A stretch of 18,451 nucleotides of DNA from Candidatus Methanophagales archaeon (GTDB lineage: Archaea > Halobacteriota > Syntropharchaeia > Alkanophagales > Methanospirareceae): contig JAUXHM010000002.1 of NCBI GenBank assembly GCA_030621535.1, positions 1 to 18,451 of the forward strand. Reading direction: 5' to 3'. Position 1 is the stretch's first letter; every line of letters begins with the position of its first letter. A program made the translations under genes and the position numbers. The notes below the pieces were generated by a model. That model did not search any database. It saw nothing but the letters and a program-made list of their open reading frames with translations, and was not told the origin of the DNA. This document shows, piece after piece, positions 6,813-13,588 of the stretch.

Positions 6813-6926
6813 GTGGGGTACAGGAAGTTACCCGAAAAACTGAAAAGGGTTGTGGCTGAGTTCGATTACCAAAATAAAGAACTTGAGTTACAGGTAAGGA
6901 CTTGTATTGGTCAGGGTGAACAGTAA
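6813..6926 (+). CDS. Candidate small protein, 37 residues, or gene remnant
   Basis: In the roughly 290-base gap between the transporter and eL44, GTG 6813 (preceded by AAAGGAG, 6 bases upstream of it; GTG 6807 is closer) opens a 37-codon frame beginning GYRKLPEKLKRVVAEFDYQN and ending in TAA 6926. It is mixed-charge and helix-prone with one cysteine, unlike the low-complexity shadows around it. The same frame is open back to 6723 without ATG. No homology recognised. It may be a real small ORF or the end of a decayed gene. The rest of the gap holds the repeat and nothing else I can name. Confidence 0.3.
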   Translation: MGYRKLPEKLKRVVAEFDYQNKELELQVRTCIGQGEQ

Positions 6927-6975
6927 TTTTGCCAAGCTTAATTCCTACATATGCTCAAACCATAAAAGGATAGTT

Positions 6976-7254
6976 TTACTCCACAAGCTCAAGCTTCGAT
7001 ACCCGGAAACCCGGTTTTTGATATGATTTTTTACATTCCGTGCACTTGTATCTCAGGAAAACTTTTTTTGTCGGCTTATCGCCACCGGGAACTTTGGAGA
7101 ACTTACCGCTATTTCCGATTCCCGACCTGCGTTTCTTCTGTCTTACGATCCAGTGTAAGGAAGAAGCTCTTCCCTTTTTTACCTTTTCCACTTCGTGTAT
7201 GGTATGCCGGTCACAAAAGGGGCAATAAATCCGTATACGTTTTGGCATCTTCAT
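6976..7254 (-). CDS. rpl44e: 50S ribosomal protein eL44 (L44e)
   Basis: A 92-residue zinc-binding ribosomal protein that sits near the E site of the large subunit. Start [14 protein letters not shown] is the family start; zinc ligands are Cys11/Cys14 (CPFC) and Cys71/Cys74 (CTEC), with the basic [23 protein letters not shown] segment (43-64) diagnostic. The frame extends seven codons upstream to GTG 7275, which has GGAG very close, so the real start could be there; ATG 7254 matches family length. Usually eL44 is followed by eS27, which is not found downstream here. A TATA box at 7308-7317 gives it its own promoter, separate from the Gins51 gene upstream. Confidence 0.95.
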   Translation of the reverse strand: MKMPKRIRIYCPFCDRHTIHEVEKVKKGRASSLHWIVRQKKRRSGIGNSGKFSKVPGGDKPTKKVFLRYKCTECKKSYQKPGFRVSKLELVE

Positions 7255-7307
7255 TTTTCTGTTTATGGCTCGCACCTACTCCTACTTATTATCTCCTTTT
7301 TATCTTT

Positions 7308-7317
7308 GTATATAAAG
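7308..7317 (-). promoter_or_regulatory. TATA box of rpl44e
   Basis: On the minus strand CTTTATATAC followed by AAAGATAAA lies about 54-63 bases before ATG 7254 (33-42 before GTG 7275). The eL19 promoter has the similar CTTATTATAC followed by AAAAATAAA, and in both cases the repeat leader CTTAAATAGAAGGAAG lies just upstream. Inferred promoter. Confidence 0.5.
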
Positions 7318-7322
7318 TATAG

Positions 7323-7414
7323 CTTCCTTCTATTTAAGACACTGATTTACGCAGATTTGTTTTAGTTTACCGTCCGTGTTTGTTGATTCTTTTCATCTGC
7401 GTTAATCTGTGTCT
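7323..7414. repeat. Short-period inverted-repeat element, copy A (CTTCCTTCTATTTA leader)
   Basis: Starts CTTCCTTCTATTTAAG, then GACACTGATTTACGCAGATTT; the far end is ATCTGCGTTAATCTGTGTCT, an inverted copy of the near end. The body has about 10-base periodicity (CACTGATTTA, CGCAGATTTG). Copies with the same leader are at 16219 and 17799. Lies between the Gins51 stop and the eL44 promoter. Confidence 0.8.
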
Positions 7415-8146
7415 CTAATTTGTTTTGTCCTTCTTTCCTCCTCCGTGTCTCCGTGCCTCTGTGTTTTTATTTTTATTTTTTTTCATAATCCTTACCGCAA
7501 CCCTGCGCCTGCACAATATCTCTGCATTGGTTTTTGGTAACATAATAACATCTTCTTTTCCCACGTTATATATTTCACCATCTATACCCATAAAAGTAGG
7601 TATATCTTCTAATATTCTAACGATGTGCATTTCTTCTTTTTCATTCTGATTGCCGTTTTCTGCGGAATCCGGCTGTTTAACCTGTTTAAAACTATGCTCC
7701 ACCGTTTCAGCATCGCCCTGCGCATTTTGCTCTTCCCTTTCGTCTTCCCTTATACCTTCGCTTTTGATTGCGCCCTCATTCTCGCTCGACAACAACGCAA
7801 ACAATCTTTCTTTGCCTTGCTCCACATAGTTTTTCACGCCTTCAAATATATTCGCTTCTTCATCTAACATTTCTTTAGGCTGCGTTCCCATACCCGAACT
7901 GGCAAGTTTTACTATTTTCCCTATGCGTCTCTGGATGATATCCTCTGCTTTCATTCTTGCGTTTCGTATCTCGTCTTCCACGAGTTCGCTTCTCCCCCTC
8001 TCGCCACCCGCTTCTGTTTTCTCATCCTCTAACTTCTTCAGATATTCTCTCACGTCCTCATGGAAGGTTTCAGGTAACACCTGCAGTGATGCCGTGTTTC
8101 TCTCCTTATGCAAAAGTTCCCAGAGCTTCTCTATGTCCATATACAC
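7415..8146 (-). CDS. gins51: DNA replication GINS complex subunit Gins51 (Gins15-type)
   Basis: A 243-residue archaeal GINS subunit with A-domain then B-domain order. GINS links MCM and the GAN/Cdc45-like nuclease at replication forks. Residues 4-40 (IEKLWELLHKERNTASLQVLPETFHEDVREYL broken here into its recognisable parts LWELLHKER and LPETFHEDVREYL) form the A-domain start; 60-125 is a helical region with IQRRIGKIVKLAS; 130-172 is an acidic linker; 174-221 is the small B-domain with DIPTFMGIDG, YNVGKEDVIMLP and AEILCRRRVAVRI. GTG 8146 and ATG 8140 are both possible starts. The last 22 residues (KNKNKNTEARRHGGGKKDKTN) are encoded by intergenic repeat DNA and are unlikely to be ancestral. Co-oriented 19 bases after the cysteine desulfurase. 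Confidence 0.88.
   Translation of the reverse strand: MYMDIEKLWELLHKERNTASLQVLPETFHEDVREYLKKLEDEKTEAGGERGRSELVEDEIRNARMKAEDIIQRRIGKIVKLASSGMGTQPKEMLDEEANIFEGVKNYVEQGKERLFALLSSENEGAIKSEGIREDEREEQNAQGDAETVEHSFKQVKQPDSAENGNQNEKEEMHIVRILEDIPTFMGIDGEIYNVGKEDVIMLPKTNAEILCRRRVAVRIMKKNKNKNTEARRHGGGKKDKTN
7427..7466. repeat. Short-period repeat of CACAGAGGCACGGAG type inside the Gins51 3' end
   Basis: The plus strand reads CTTTCCTCCTCCGTGTCTCC then GTGCCTCTGTGTTTT; on the minus strand this is about 8-base repeats CACAGAGG, CACGGAGA, CACGGAGG. In frame it gives the TEARRHGG peptide that is a familiar by-product of this type of intergenic repeat in many genomes. It abuts element copy A. Confidence 0.75.
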
Positions 8147-8165
8147 TCTCTTTTTGCGTTGTAAA

Positions 8166-9404
8166 TTATGAATTACTTATCTTCCTAATAAGTTCTAAAA
8201 ACTTTTCCACTTCCTCCTCGGTATTATACAAATACACCGAACTCCTGACTGTTCCCTCAGCACCCAACCCGAGGTAGTTCATCAAGGGTATGCAGCAATG
8301 ATGCCCTGACCGTACAGTTATGCTCGCTTCGCGGTCCAACCGTGACGCCACTTCGATCGGATTCACACTATTTACATTGAAAGATACCACCCCTATCCTC
8401 TGCCCACGCTCAAAAGCTTCGCTCCCGTAGCCATAAATCTCGACGTTGTCCAGTTCCCGTAGCTCTTCAATGATTCTTTTTCCCTGTTTCTCCTCCCATG
8501 CTTTTACCTTTTCCATTCCAATCCCTTCCAAGTACTCCACTGCTGCACTGAGACCCATTGCCCCTGCTATATTTGGCGTGCCGCTTTCAAATTTCTCATA
8601 CGTCTGTTTTAAGCGATAATCGGCAAACGAAGCATCCTCCACTGCGCCTCCACCAACCGTCAGCGGTTCCACCTCTTCCATAAGTTCCTCTTTGATAACC
8701 AAACCGCCGATTCCCGTGGGTCCGAGCATCTTATGCCCTGAGAAGGCGAAAAAATCGCAGCCCATATCCCTGACGTCTATTTTCATATGAGGCGCGGATT
8801 GCGCTGCATCAACAAGCAAAAGAGCATCGTTCTCCGCACACAACTTCGATATTTCTTTTACTGGAAGAATTGAGCCCAGTGCATTAGAGACGTGCGTTAT
8901 CGCCACTATCTTCGTCTTTTTGTCTATCGCATCCACAAAATCCGATGTTTCGAGAGCACATTGGGTTTTCGCCTCGCCTTCCGAAATCGCATTGGGTTTT
9001 ACCACTTCCAGATCTATTCCTAACGCCTTTTTCGCACGTATCCAGGGCAGGAGATTTGAATGGTGTTCCCATAAGCTGACCACTACCTTATCTTCCTTCT
9101 TCAGCCCAATTCCCGAGGCCACCGTGTTTATTCCCTCGGTTGTGTTTTTTGTAAAAATGAGTTCGTTTGCTGTGGTTCCAATGAATTTCGCTACGTTTCT
9201 GTGTGCGTCTTCATATTTCTGCGAAGCTATCTGCGTTAGTTTATACACGCCACGACCTACATTCGCATTATAATTCCTGTAATAATCCAGAACGGCATCC
9301 AAAACGGGCTCAGGCGTCAAACTCGTTGCTGCACTGTCCATATATATTATCCCGCTATTCAAAATCGGGAAGTCTTTTCTTATCTCTTCAATGTTCATGT
9401 TCAT
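8166..9404 (-). CDS. sufS: Cysteine desulfurase, SufS/Csd group II
   Basis: A 412-residue PLP enzyme (fold type I) that takes sulfur from cysteine as a persulfide for Fe-S clusters, thiolated tRNA or cofactors. Signatures: YMDSAATSLTP (21-31), WEHHSNLLPW (112-121), LLVDAAQSAPH (196-206, PLP-binding Asp199), FSGHKMLGPTGIGGL with PLP lysine Lys225, and RSGHHCCIPLM with catalytic Cys370. The HHC context and no insertion mark group II (SufS-like) rather than IscS. A second cysteine follows directly at 371. Minus-strand TATA ATTTATA is at about 9438-9444, giving a short leader; ATG at 9404 or two codons later. It is followed 19 bases on by Gins51. No SufBC or scaffold in the window. Confidence 0.93.
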   Translation of the reverse strand: MNMNIEEIRKDFPILNSGIIYMDSAATSLTPEPVLDAVLDYYRNYNANVGRGVYKLTQIASQKYEDAHRNVAKFIGTTANELIFTKNTTEGINTVASGIGLKKEDKVVVSLWEHHSNLLPWIRAKKALGIDLEVVKPNAISEGEAKTQCALETSDFVDAIDKKTKIVAITHVSNALGSILPVKEISKLCAENDALLLVDAAQSAPHMKIDVRDMGCDFFAFSGHKMLGPTGIGGLVIKEELMEEVEPLTVGGGAVEDASFADYRLKQTYEKFESGTPNIAGAMGLSAAVEYLEGIGMEKVKAWEEKQGKRIIEELRELDNVEIYGYGSEAFERGQRIGVVSFNVNSVNPIEVASRLDREASITVRSGHHCCIPLMNYLGLGAEGTVRSSVYLYNTEEEVEKFLELIRKISNS

Positions 9405-9437
9405 TTTGCAGTTTCAAAAATAAATGAGTGCCAGAAC

Positions 9438-9444
9438 TATAAAT
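9438..9444 (-). promoter_or_regulatory. TATA box of the cysteine desulfurase gene
   Basis: Minus-strand ATTTATA lies about 34 bases before ATG 9404, a spacing consistent with a very short leader. It is adjacent to repeat copy 2 (9453-9510), so that repeat sits at the BRE/upstream side of this promoter. Inferred. Confidence 0.5.
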
Positions 9445-9452
9445 GTATTCCA

Positions 9453-9510
9453 ACACTTTTTCTTTTTCACAAAACACTTTCTTTTAGAAAAAGAACCTGT
9501 GCTAAGAAAA
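9453..9510 (+). repeat. 48-base AT-rich hairpin repeat, rearranged copy 2
   Basis: Starts ACACTTTTTCTTTTT, then inserts CACAAAACACTTTC, then TTTTAGAAAAAG and AACCTGTGCTAAG plus AAAA. Compared with copies 1 and 3 the left arm is partly duplicated and the A-run arm shortened. It lies between the divergent cysteine desulfurase and marker 8 genes, so here it cannot be a terminator for either. Confidence 0.7.
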
Positions 9511-9529
9511 TAATTATGCATAGCTGAAA

Positions 9530-10375
9530 ATGGGAAAAGACAGACATGTTTTTGAAACCATGGGGAAAACGAAGGTGGTAGTAGAAAACGGTAAAGTTGT
9601 TGAGGTTGGCAAACCCCTGCTCAAATATTGCCCATTGTGGGCTAAAATACGAGGAATAAAGGAACTGAACGAGAAAGCGGTAAAAGAGAATGTTGAATTC
9701 AGGATACAAGATTTTGGGATGTGTACGGTAGATAGAGAGGTAGAGTTAGAGGTTTTCGTCGGTTTCGGCGCTTCGGAGACATTTATGACCGCACTTCACA
9801 AAGGTTTGCTCGATGCCACCGTAACGGTTTGCGAAGGCGCTGGCACAACAATCACTTCCAATCCTGCACTGGTGCAGGGGATAGGGGCGAGGCTGAGCGG
9901 TGTAATTGAGACCACACCTGTTGAAGGAATAATAAAGAAAATAAGGGACAAGGGTGGGGAAATGCTCGACCCGCCAAGGATAGACCAGGCGGCTGGGTTG
10001 CAGATAGCACTTGAGCTTAGATACGAAAGAGTGGGTGTCACAGTGTCCACAGTGGCAGACGCTGAAAAATGTAGAGCTATCAGCAAGCGTGCAGTAATAT
10101 TTGGTGTCCATCTCACGGGCATCTCCAAAACAGAGGCTGAGGAGTTCTGCGAAATCACCGACTTGATTACTGCTTGTGCCTCACCACACATAAGAGAACT
10201 GGCAAAAGGAAAAGCTCGTTTACAGGCTGGCACTGCAATACCGATTTTCGCACTCACACTTCAGGGTAAGGAATTGCTCTTAGAACGTGCTAAAGAAGTC
10301 AAAGATACTTTGTTAATGAATACCATGCGATTACCAGTGCTCCCAGAAGAGAAGCAGCCTGAACCTCTGGTGTAA
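9530..10375 (+). CDS. Putative methanogenesis marker protein 8 (DUF2099)
   Basis: A 281-residue protein of the DUF2099/marker 8 family, found almost only in organisms with methyl-coenzyme M reductase; biochemical role unresolved. Recognisable parts: VVVENGKVVEVGKPLLKYCP (17-35), FGMCTVDREVE (62-72), VGFGASETFMTALHKGLLDATVTVCEGAGTTIT region (77-109), the glycine-rich NPALVQGIGARLSG, then a second part with TPVEGIIKKIRDKGGEMLDP (129-148) and DLITACASPHIRELA (211-225). Conserved cysteines at 34, 65, 101, 207 and 216 could bind metal or a cluster, but that is speculation. ATG 9530 is the first in frame; ATG 9560 is possible. Stands alone, ending convergent with queC. Its presence is the strongest methanogen/ANME marker here with SepRS. 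Confidence 0.9.
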   Translation: MGKDRHVFETMGKTKVVVENGKVVEVGKPLLKYCPLWAKIRGIKELNEKAVKENVEFRIQDFGMCTVDREVELEVFVGFGASETFMTALHKGLLDATVTVCEGAGTTITSNPALVQGIGARLSGVIETTPVEGIIKKIRDKGGEMLDPPRIDQAAGLQIALELRYERVGVTVSTVADAEKCRAISKRAVIFGVHLTGISKTEAEEFCEITDLITACASPHIRELAKGKARLQAGTAIPIFALTLQGKELLLERAKEVKDTLLMNTMRLPVLPEEKQPEPLV

Positions 10376-10413
10376 TCTCTAAACTCAGAATCTGAATTTC
10401 AAAACACACATTA

Positions 10414-10461
10414 TTTTTTTCTTTTAGCACAGGTTTTCTTTTTTCAAAAAAGAAAAAGTGT
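10414..10461 (-). repeat. 48-base AT-rich hairpin repeat, copy 3 (reverse orientation)
   Basis: Read on the minus strand it is ACACTTTTTC, T-run, G, A-run, GAAAACCTGTGCTAAAAG and A-run, differing from copy 1 at one of 48 positions. The stem TTTTCTTTTTT / AAAAAAGAAAA is perfect around a single base. It fills the gap between convergent marker 8 and queC genes, the same setting as copy 1, and could be a bidirectional terminator. Confidence 0.8.
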
Positions 10462-10464
10462 TGC

Positions 10465-11172
10465 TTAGGATTTAGGTTTTTCTCCCGCTTGAATATACTC
10501 CGTCGGGTCATCCACACCCGCTTCTTTGAACCCTCTTCGCCGATGTAGGCACGACTCACAAACACCGCAATGTTTATCGTCACCCAGATAACATGAATAA
10601 GTCAAGTGTAAGGGCGCTTTGACCTCTACCCCTTTTTTTATTATCTCGGGTTTCAACAAGTCCACTAAAGGCGCTTTTACCGTTGGCGGCTGCGAGAAAG
10701 AAGCAACTGCTTTTTCCAGCACCGCATTATATCGCTCGACAAATTCCTTCTCGTTGTCGGGATACGACCTCGCCTCTTCGGCATTGAAGCCCACGAAAAC
10801 GGCATCTGCAGAAACGACTTCTGCATAGGCGCTTGCAGTCGCCAATAAGATTAAATTTCGGCAGGGCACCCATGTAGATGGCGTCTCTCCCGGGTTATCC
10901 AAATCTACTTCTCCACCCGCAGGAATTGCTCTCTTGATGTCCGTTAAGGAAGACCCGCCAAGCTCTTTCAAAAATGGTATTTCCGCGAGCTTCAACTCTT
11001 TCGCACCTAAGTAAGCAGCTATTTGTTCCACTACCGCTTTTTCCTTTCCTTCCGCTCGCTGCCCGTAGGAAGCGTGAAAGAAATGCAATTCATAGCCTTC
11101 CTGCGATGCGATTGCCGCAGCTACGGTGGAGTCTATCCCGCCTGAGCACACACACACTGCTGTTTTGGTCAT
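10465..11172 (-). CDS. queC: 7-cyano-7-deazaguanine (preQ0) synthase QueC
   Basis: A 235-residue PP-loop ATPase that turns 7-carboxy-7-deazaguanine, ammonia and ATP into preQ0; in archaea preQ0 is the precursor for archaeosine at tRNA position 15. Motifs: PP-loop SGGIDST (10-16), FHASYGQRA (32-40), PGETPSTWVPCRNLILLATA (94-113), GFNAEEARSYPDNE (128-141), SQPPTVKAPLVDLLK (160-174) and the zinc site Cys194, Cys202, Cys205, Cys208 (SCYLGDDKHCGVCESCLHRR). Full length. ATG 11172 lacks an obvious ribosome site. No other archaeosine genes (QueD, QueE, TGT, ArcS) in the window. It is convergent with marker 8 and downstream of no close same-strand gene (GGGPS ends 123 bases upstream). Confidence 0.96.
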   Translation of the reverse strand: MTKTAVCVCSGGIDSTVAAAIASQEGYELHFFHASYGQRAEGKEKAVVEQIAAYLGAKELKLAEIPFLKELGGSSLTDIKRAIPAGGEVDLDNPGETPSTWVPCRNLILLATASAYAEVVSADAVFVGFNAEEARSYPDNEKEFVERYNAVLEKAVASFSQPPTVKAPLVDLLKPEIIKKGVEVKAPLHLTYSCYLGDDKHCGVCESCLHRRRGFKEAGVDDPTEYIQAGEKPKS

Positions 11173-11208
11173 TTTGTTTTGCCTTTGTTTTTATTTTAAT
11201 TTTAGATT

Positions 11209-11236
11209 GCTTTTTTTTTTAAAAAAAAGTTTGTGC
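11209..11236. repeat. Poly-T/poly-A palindrome, possible decayed copy 4 of the 48-base repeat
   Basis: GCTTTTTTTTTT directly followed by AAAAAAAAG, then TTTGTGCC. The arms and the trailing TTTGTGC resemble the hairpin plus CCTGTGC of copies 1-3, but similarity is limited by low complexity. It lies in the 123-base gap between GGGPS and queC on the same strand, so it may equally be a U-run terminator of the GGGPS transcript. Confidence 0.4.
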
Positions 11237-11295
11237 CGTGTACCCGGACACCCCATCATTTCCAGTGGAGGGTGGAATTTTGAAATCACAAGCAT

Positions 11296-11976
11296 CTAAA
11301 TAATCGTCGCCAAAAACTTTTCCATATCGGTGTATACTACGTTACCAACCACAATGACGTCAGCACACGCCGCCATCTCTGCTGCTTTCTCCTTTGAGTC
11401 TATTCCACCACCGTAGAACAAAGACGTTTCGATTAGCGATTGTTTTACTTTCTTTACCTTATGCGGGTCTCCATACGTCCCACTGTATTCAATGTAAATA
11501 ATAGGAAGATGAAGATATTTCTCGACATACCGTGCGTAAGCGATAACTTCATTATCGGTTAAGTCCGTATCGGATTTTGTCAGTTTAGCGACTGCTGATT
11601 CGGGGTTCAAGACGATATACGCCTCAGGTGTAATCATATCCCATTCGATTGGTTGTTTTTTTATCCAGTCCACGTGCTTACCCACAATCCATTCCAAATC
11701 GCGGGAATTGAGAACCAGAGGCACAAAAATGTAATCTATGCCTTTATACATAACGGCTTCAGGGGTTGCCGGCTCTAATATTTTAGGTATATCATAATCG
11801 TTTACCATTTCTATTAACTTGGCGACGTTCTTGTCGGTGATATTCTGTGTGCCTGAGATCATTATTGCATCGGTTCCACTTTCCACGACGGTTTTCAAAT
11901 CCGCCTTTGAGATGTGTTTGTCCGGGTCGAGCTTTGTGATATGTTTCCAAGTTCTCCACGGTTCTTTTACGTTCAT
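11296..11976 (-). CDS. Geranylgeranylglyceryl phosphate synthase (GGGPS/PcrB family)
   Basis: A 226-residue TIM-barrel prenyltransferase making the first ether bond of archaeal membrane lipids from sn-glycerol-1-phosphate and geranylgeranyl diphosphate. From ATG 11976: WKHITKLDPDK (10-20), GTDAIMISGTQNIT (35-47), PKILEPATP (64-72), YIFVPLVLNS (82-91), YIEYSGTYGDP (161-171), LFYGGGI (186-192) and VIVVGN (207-212), the phosphate-binding loops of the family. The frame extends upstream to 12003 but that part overlaps the ATPase gene; ATG 11976 begins 2 bases after the ATPase stop and matches family starts. The short WKHITKLDP start resembles group I. The ATPase upstream may carry its promoter or have separated it from the original one. 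Confidence 0.94.
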   Translation of the reverse strand: MNVKEPWRTWKHITKLDPDKHISKADLKTVVESGTDAIMISGTQNITDKNVAKLIEMVNDYDIPKILEPATPEAVMYKGIDYIFVPLVLNSRDLEWIVGKHVDWIKKQPIEWDMITPEAYIVLNPESAVAKLTKSDTDLTDNEVIAYARYVEKYLHLPIIYIEYSGTYGDPHKVKKVKQSLIETSLFYGGGIDSKEKAAEMAACADVIVVGNVVYTDMEKFLATII

Positions 11977-11978
11977 CG

Positions 11979-13460
11979 TTAGCACATAAGTAAGAAAAGC
12001 CACAAAGGTATATATACGATATTTTCTCTTAAATCAAACCGGTCTTTTGTTATTACAACACCAAAAGGCCCTTCATATTCTTTTAAAAATTGATATAATC
12101 CTTTTAAATCCTTTTTATGTATATCATTTCTATATTTGGATTCAATTGGAATTGGTTTCCGGAGCAATTCTACGACTATATCAACCTCTTCTCCTTGAGC
12201 CGTTCTCCAATAAAATAATTCTGTAAATCCCGGTTCTAAGCAGAATTTGAGTCTTTTACAGTGCTCATGCACTAACATTTCAGCAACGTTCCCCAATTCT
12301 GCGTTATCCCTCAACAAACCTTCGTTTAGTGTTCCAATAAGCGCATTTCTCAATCCAATGTTACCCAAATATACCTTTTTTTGCTTTCTAATTCGGGATG
12401 CACGGCTCTTAGCGTAAAATTCCGCTCTGGAGATTAAGAATATTGATTCTAGATAATTCAAATATTTTATTAGCGTATCACGTTTAATTGACAAATTCTT
12501 GGATAATTTGTCATAATTTACGCGTTGGGATGAAGCATCGGCTAATAACATGACTAACTCCTCCAACGCCTTGGGATCCCGCACATCAAAAATTCTTACG
12601 ATGTCTTTGTAAAGCGTTAAATTTAGGTATGTTCTTAGTTTCTCTGCACACGATGTTAGAGATTCTATATCTAAAAGTTCTGGATACCCATCTTTTAGGA
12701 AGTACTCTTGAAGATATATCTTCAGCTTATCCTCATACGGAACTAGCGTCGTGTACGCATTTTTTATTTCATTGTAAAAAATCTTGGGATTTGATGTTTT
12801 GATGGAACCCAAAAAGGTTTCTCGTAGATTCCAATTAACCCTGTTAAACAAATAATCAAGATTATTGTCCTTTTCATGGTACTTAACTACATCAAGAAAC
12901 TTCATGGAAAGCATAGTGTAAGGACTGATTCTACCTACCAGTGATTCCGAACTCCCTTTTATAACATCTGCAATAGAAGAATCAGAAACCACAAAATTAA
13001 TCGGATACTTTAAGTCATACCATCCTTTCAATATACGGCTCCAATCTTTAAGTTTACAAATCTCATCGAGGAACACGTAAATCGTATCATTCAGTTTTTG
13101 TACTGATTCATGAAGAATTTGAGGGGGGTATATTTCAAATATATCATTCATTAGAGTTTCTGTAATCGTAGTTAGGTAGGGATAATCAAAAGATAGAAAA
13201 AGAATACGCCTGGGATCTACCCTTTCATCATTGATAAGATGTTCAATAAGCTGATATAATATCGTCGTTTTCCCGACTTGTCTTGGACCCACTACTGCCG
13301 TAATCTCTTTTTCTAAAATTTTATCTTTCAAAACATAAAAATCCCGCCTTTTGAAAGGTTTAGAAAGTGTATTTGGCACTGCTTGTGTGGACCACCACAT
13401 ATTTTGATTATACAATATCCTGATTATCCTTTGTCCAACTTCAGAACTTATCATTACCAT
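11979..13460 (-). CDS. AAA_14 / DUF4143 ATPase (COG1373)
   Basis: A 493-residue ATP-binding protein. P-loop GPRQVGKTT (58-66), Walker B IYVFLDEI (127-134), sensor-like FVVSDSS (156-162), GRISPYTMLSMKFLDVV (176-192), then the DUF4143 C-terminus with a PD-(D/E)XK-like core GEEVDIVVE then PIPIESKYR. COG1373 proteins are scattered across archaea and bacteria; role unknown, sometimes linked to mobile or toxin-antitoxin-like loci. The DNA is visibly more AT-rich than neighbouring genes, suggesting transfer. The start codon ATG 13460 lies inside a palindrome that is repeated before the TATA box; ATG 13454 is an alternative. Stop is 2 bases before the GGGPS ATG, so the two genes are probably co-transcribed. 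Confidence 0.88.
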   Translation of the reverse strand: MVMISSEVGQRIIRILYNQNMWWSTQAVPNTLSKPFKRRDFYVLKDKILEKEITAVVGPRQVGKTTILYQLIEHLINDERVDPRRILFLSFDYPYLTTITETLMNDIFEIYPPQILHESVQKLNDTIYVFLDEICKLKDWSRILKGWYDLKYPINFVVSDSSIADVIKGSSESLVGRISPYTMLSMKFLDVVKYHEKDNNLDYLFNRVNWNLRETFLGSIKTSNPKIFYNEIKNAYTTLVPYEDKLKIYLQEYFLKDGYPELLDIESLTSCAEKLRTYLNLTLYKDIVRIFDVRDPKALEELVMLLADASSQRVNYDKLSKNLSIKRDTLIKYLNYLESIFLISRAEFYAKSRASRIRKQKKVYLGNIGLRNALIGTLNEGLLRDNAELGNVAEMLVHEHCKRLKFCLEPGFTELFYWRTAQGEEVDIVVELLRKPIPIESKYRNDIHKKDLKGLYQFLKEYEGPFGVVITKDRFDLRENIVYIPLWLFLLMC

Positions 13461-13502
13461 TATAATGGTTGTTTTGATATATAAACATTACCACTACAAT
13501 GG
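13457..13502 (-). promoter_or_regulatory. Paired palindromic operators flanking the ATPase TATA box
   Basis: CCATTATAATGG (13457-13468) is a perfect 12-base palindrome containing the ATPase start codon. A near-copy, CCACTACAATGG (13491-13502), lies 34 bases away, and both are preceded by ATTA, so the repeated 16-mer is ATTACCAYTAYAATGG. The TATA box (minus strand GTTTATATATC, 13476-13486) lies between them. The 34-base spacing is about three DNA turns. This looks like a two-site operator, possibly bound by the gene product or a small regulator. Function inferred. Confidence 0.55.
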
Positions 13503-13524
13503 GATTTTTCTAACCTTAAAATTG

Positions 13525-13533
13525 AAATATAAA
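13525..13533 (+). promoter_or_regulatory. TATA box of the ywbE gene
   Basis: AAATATAAA stands 56-64 bases before ATG 13589, which would place transcription start near 13552 and leave a leader of about 37 bases with a GGAGG ribosome site. Inferred from spacing. Confidence 0.45.
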
Positions 13534-13588
13534 GTAGATAATTGGAGAGATGGAAAAGGGGGCGCTGAAAAATGGAGGATATTGTTTT

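Noticed and set aside
7323..7468. CRISPR-like array suggested by successive short repeats
   Set aside because: Repeat units are 8-10 bases and contiguous, without unique spacers, and ends are inverted rather than direct; it is not a CRISPR array.
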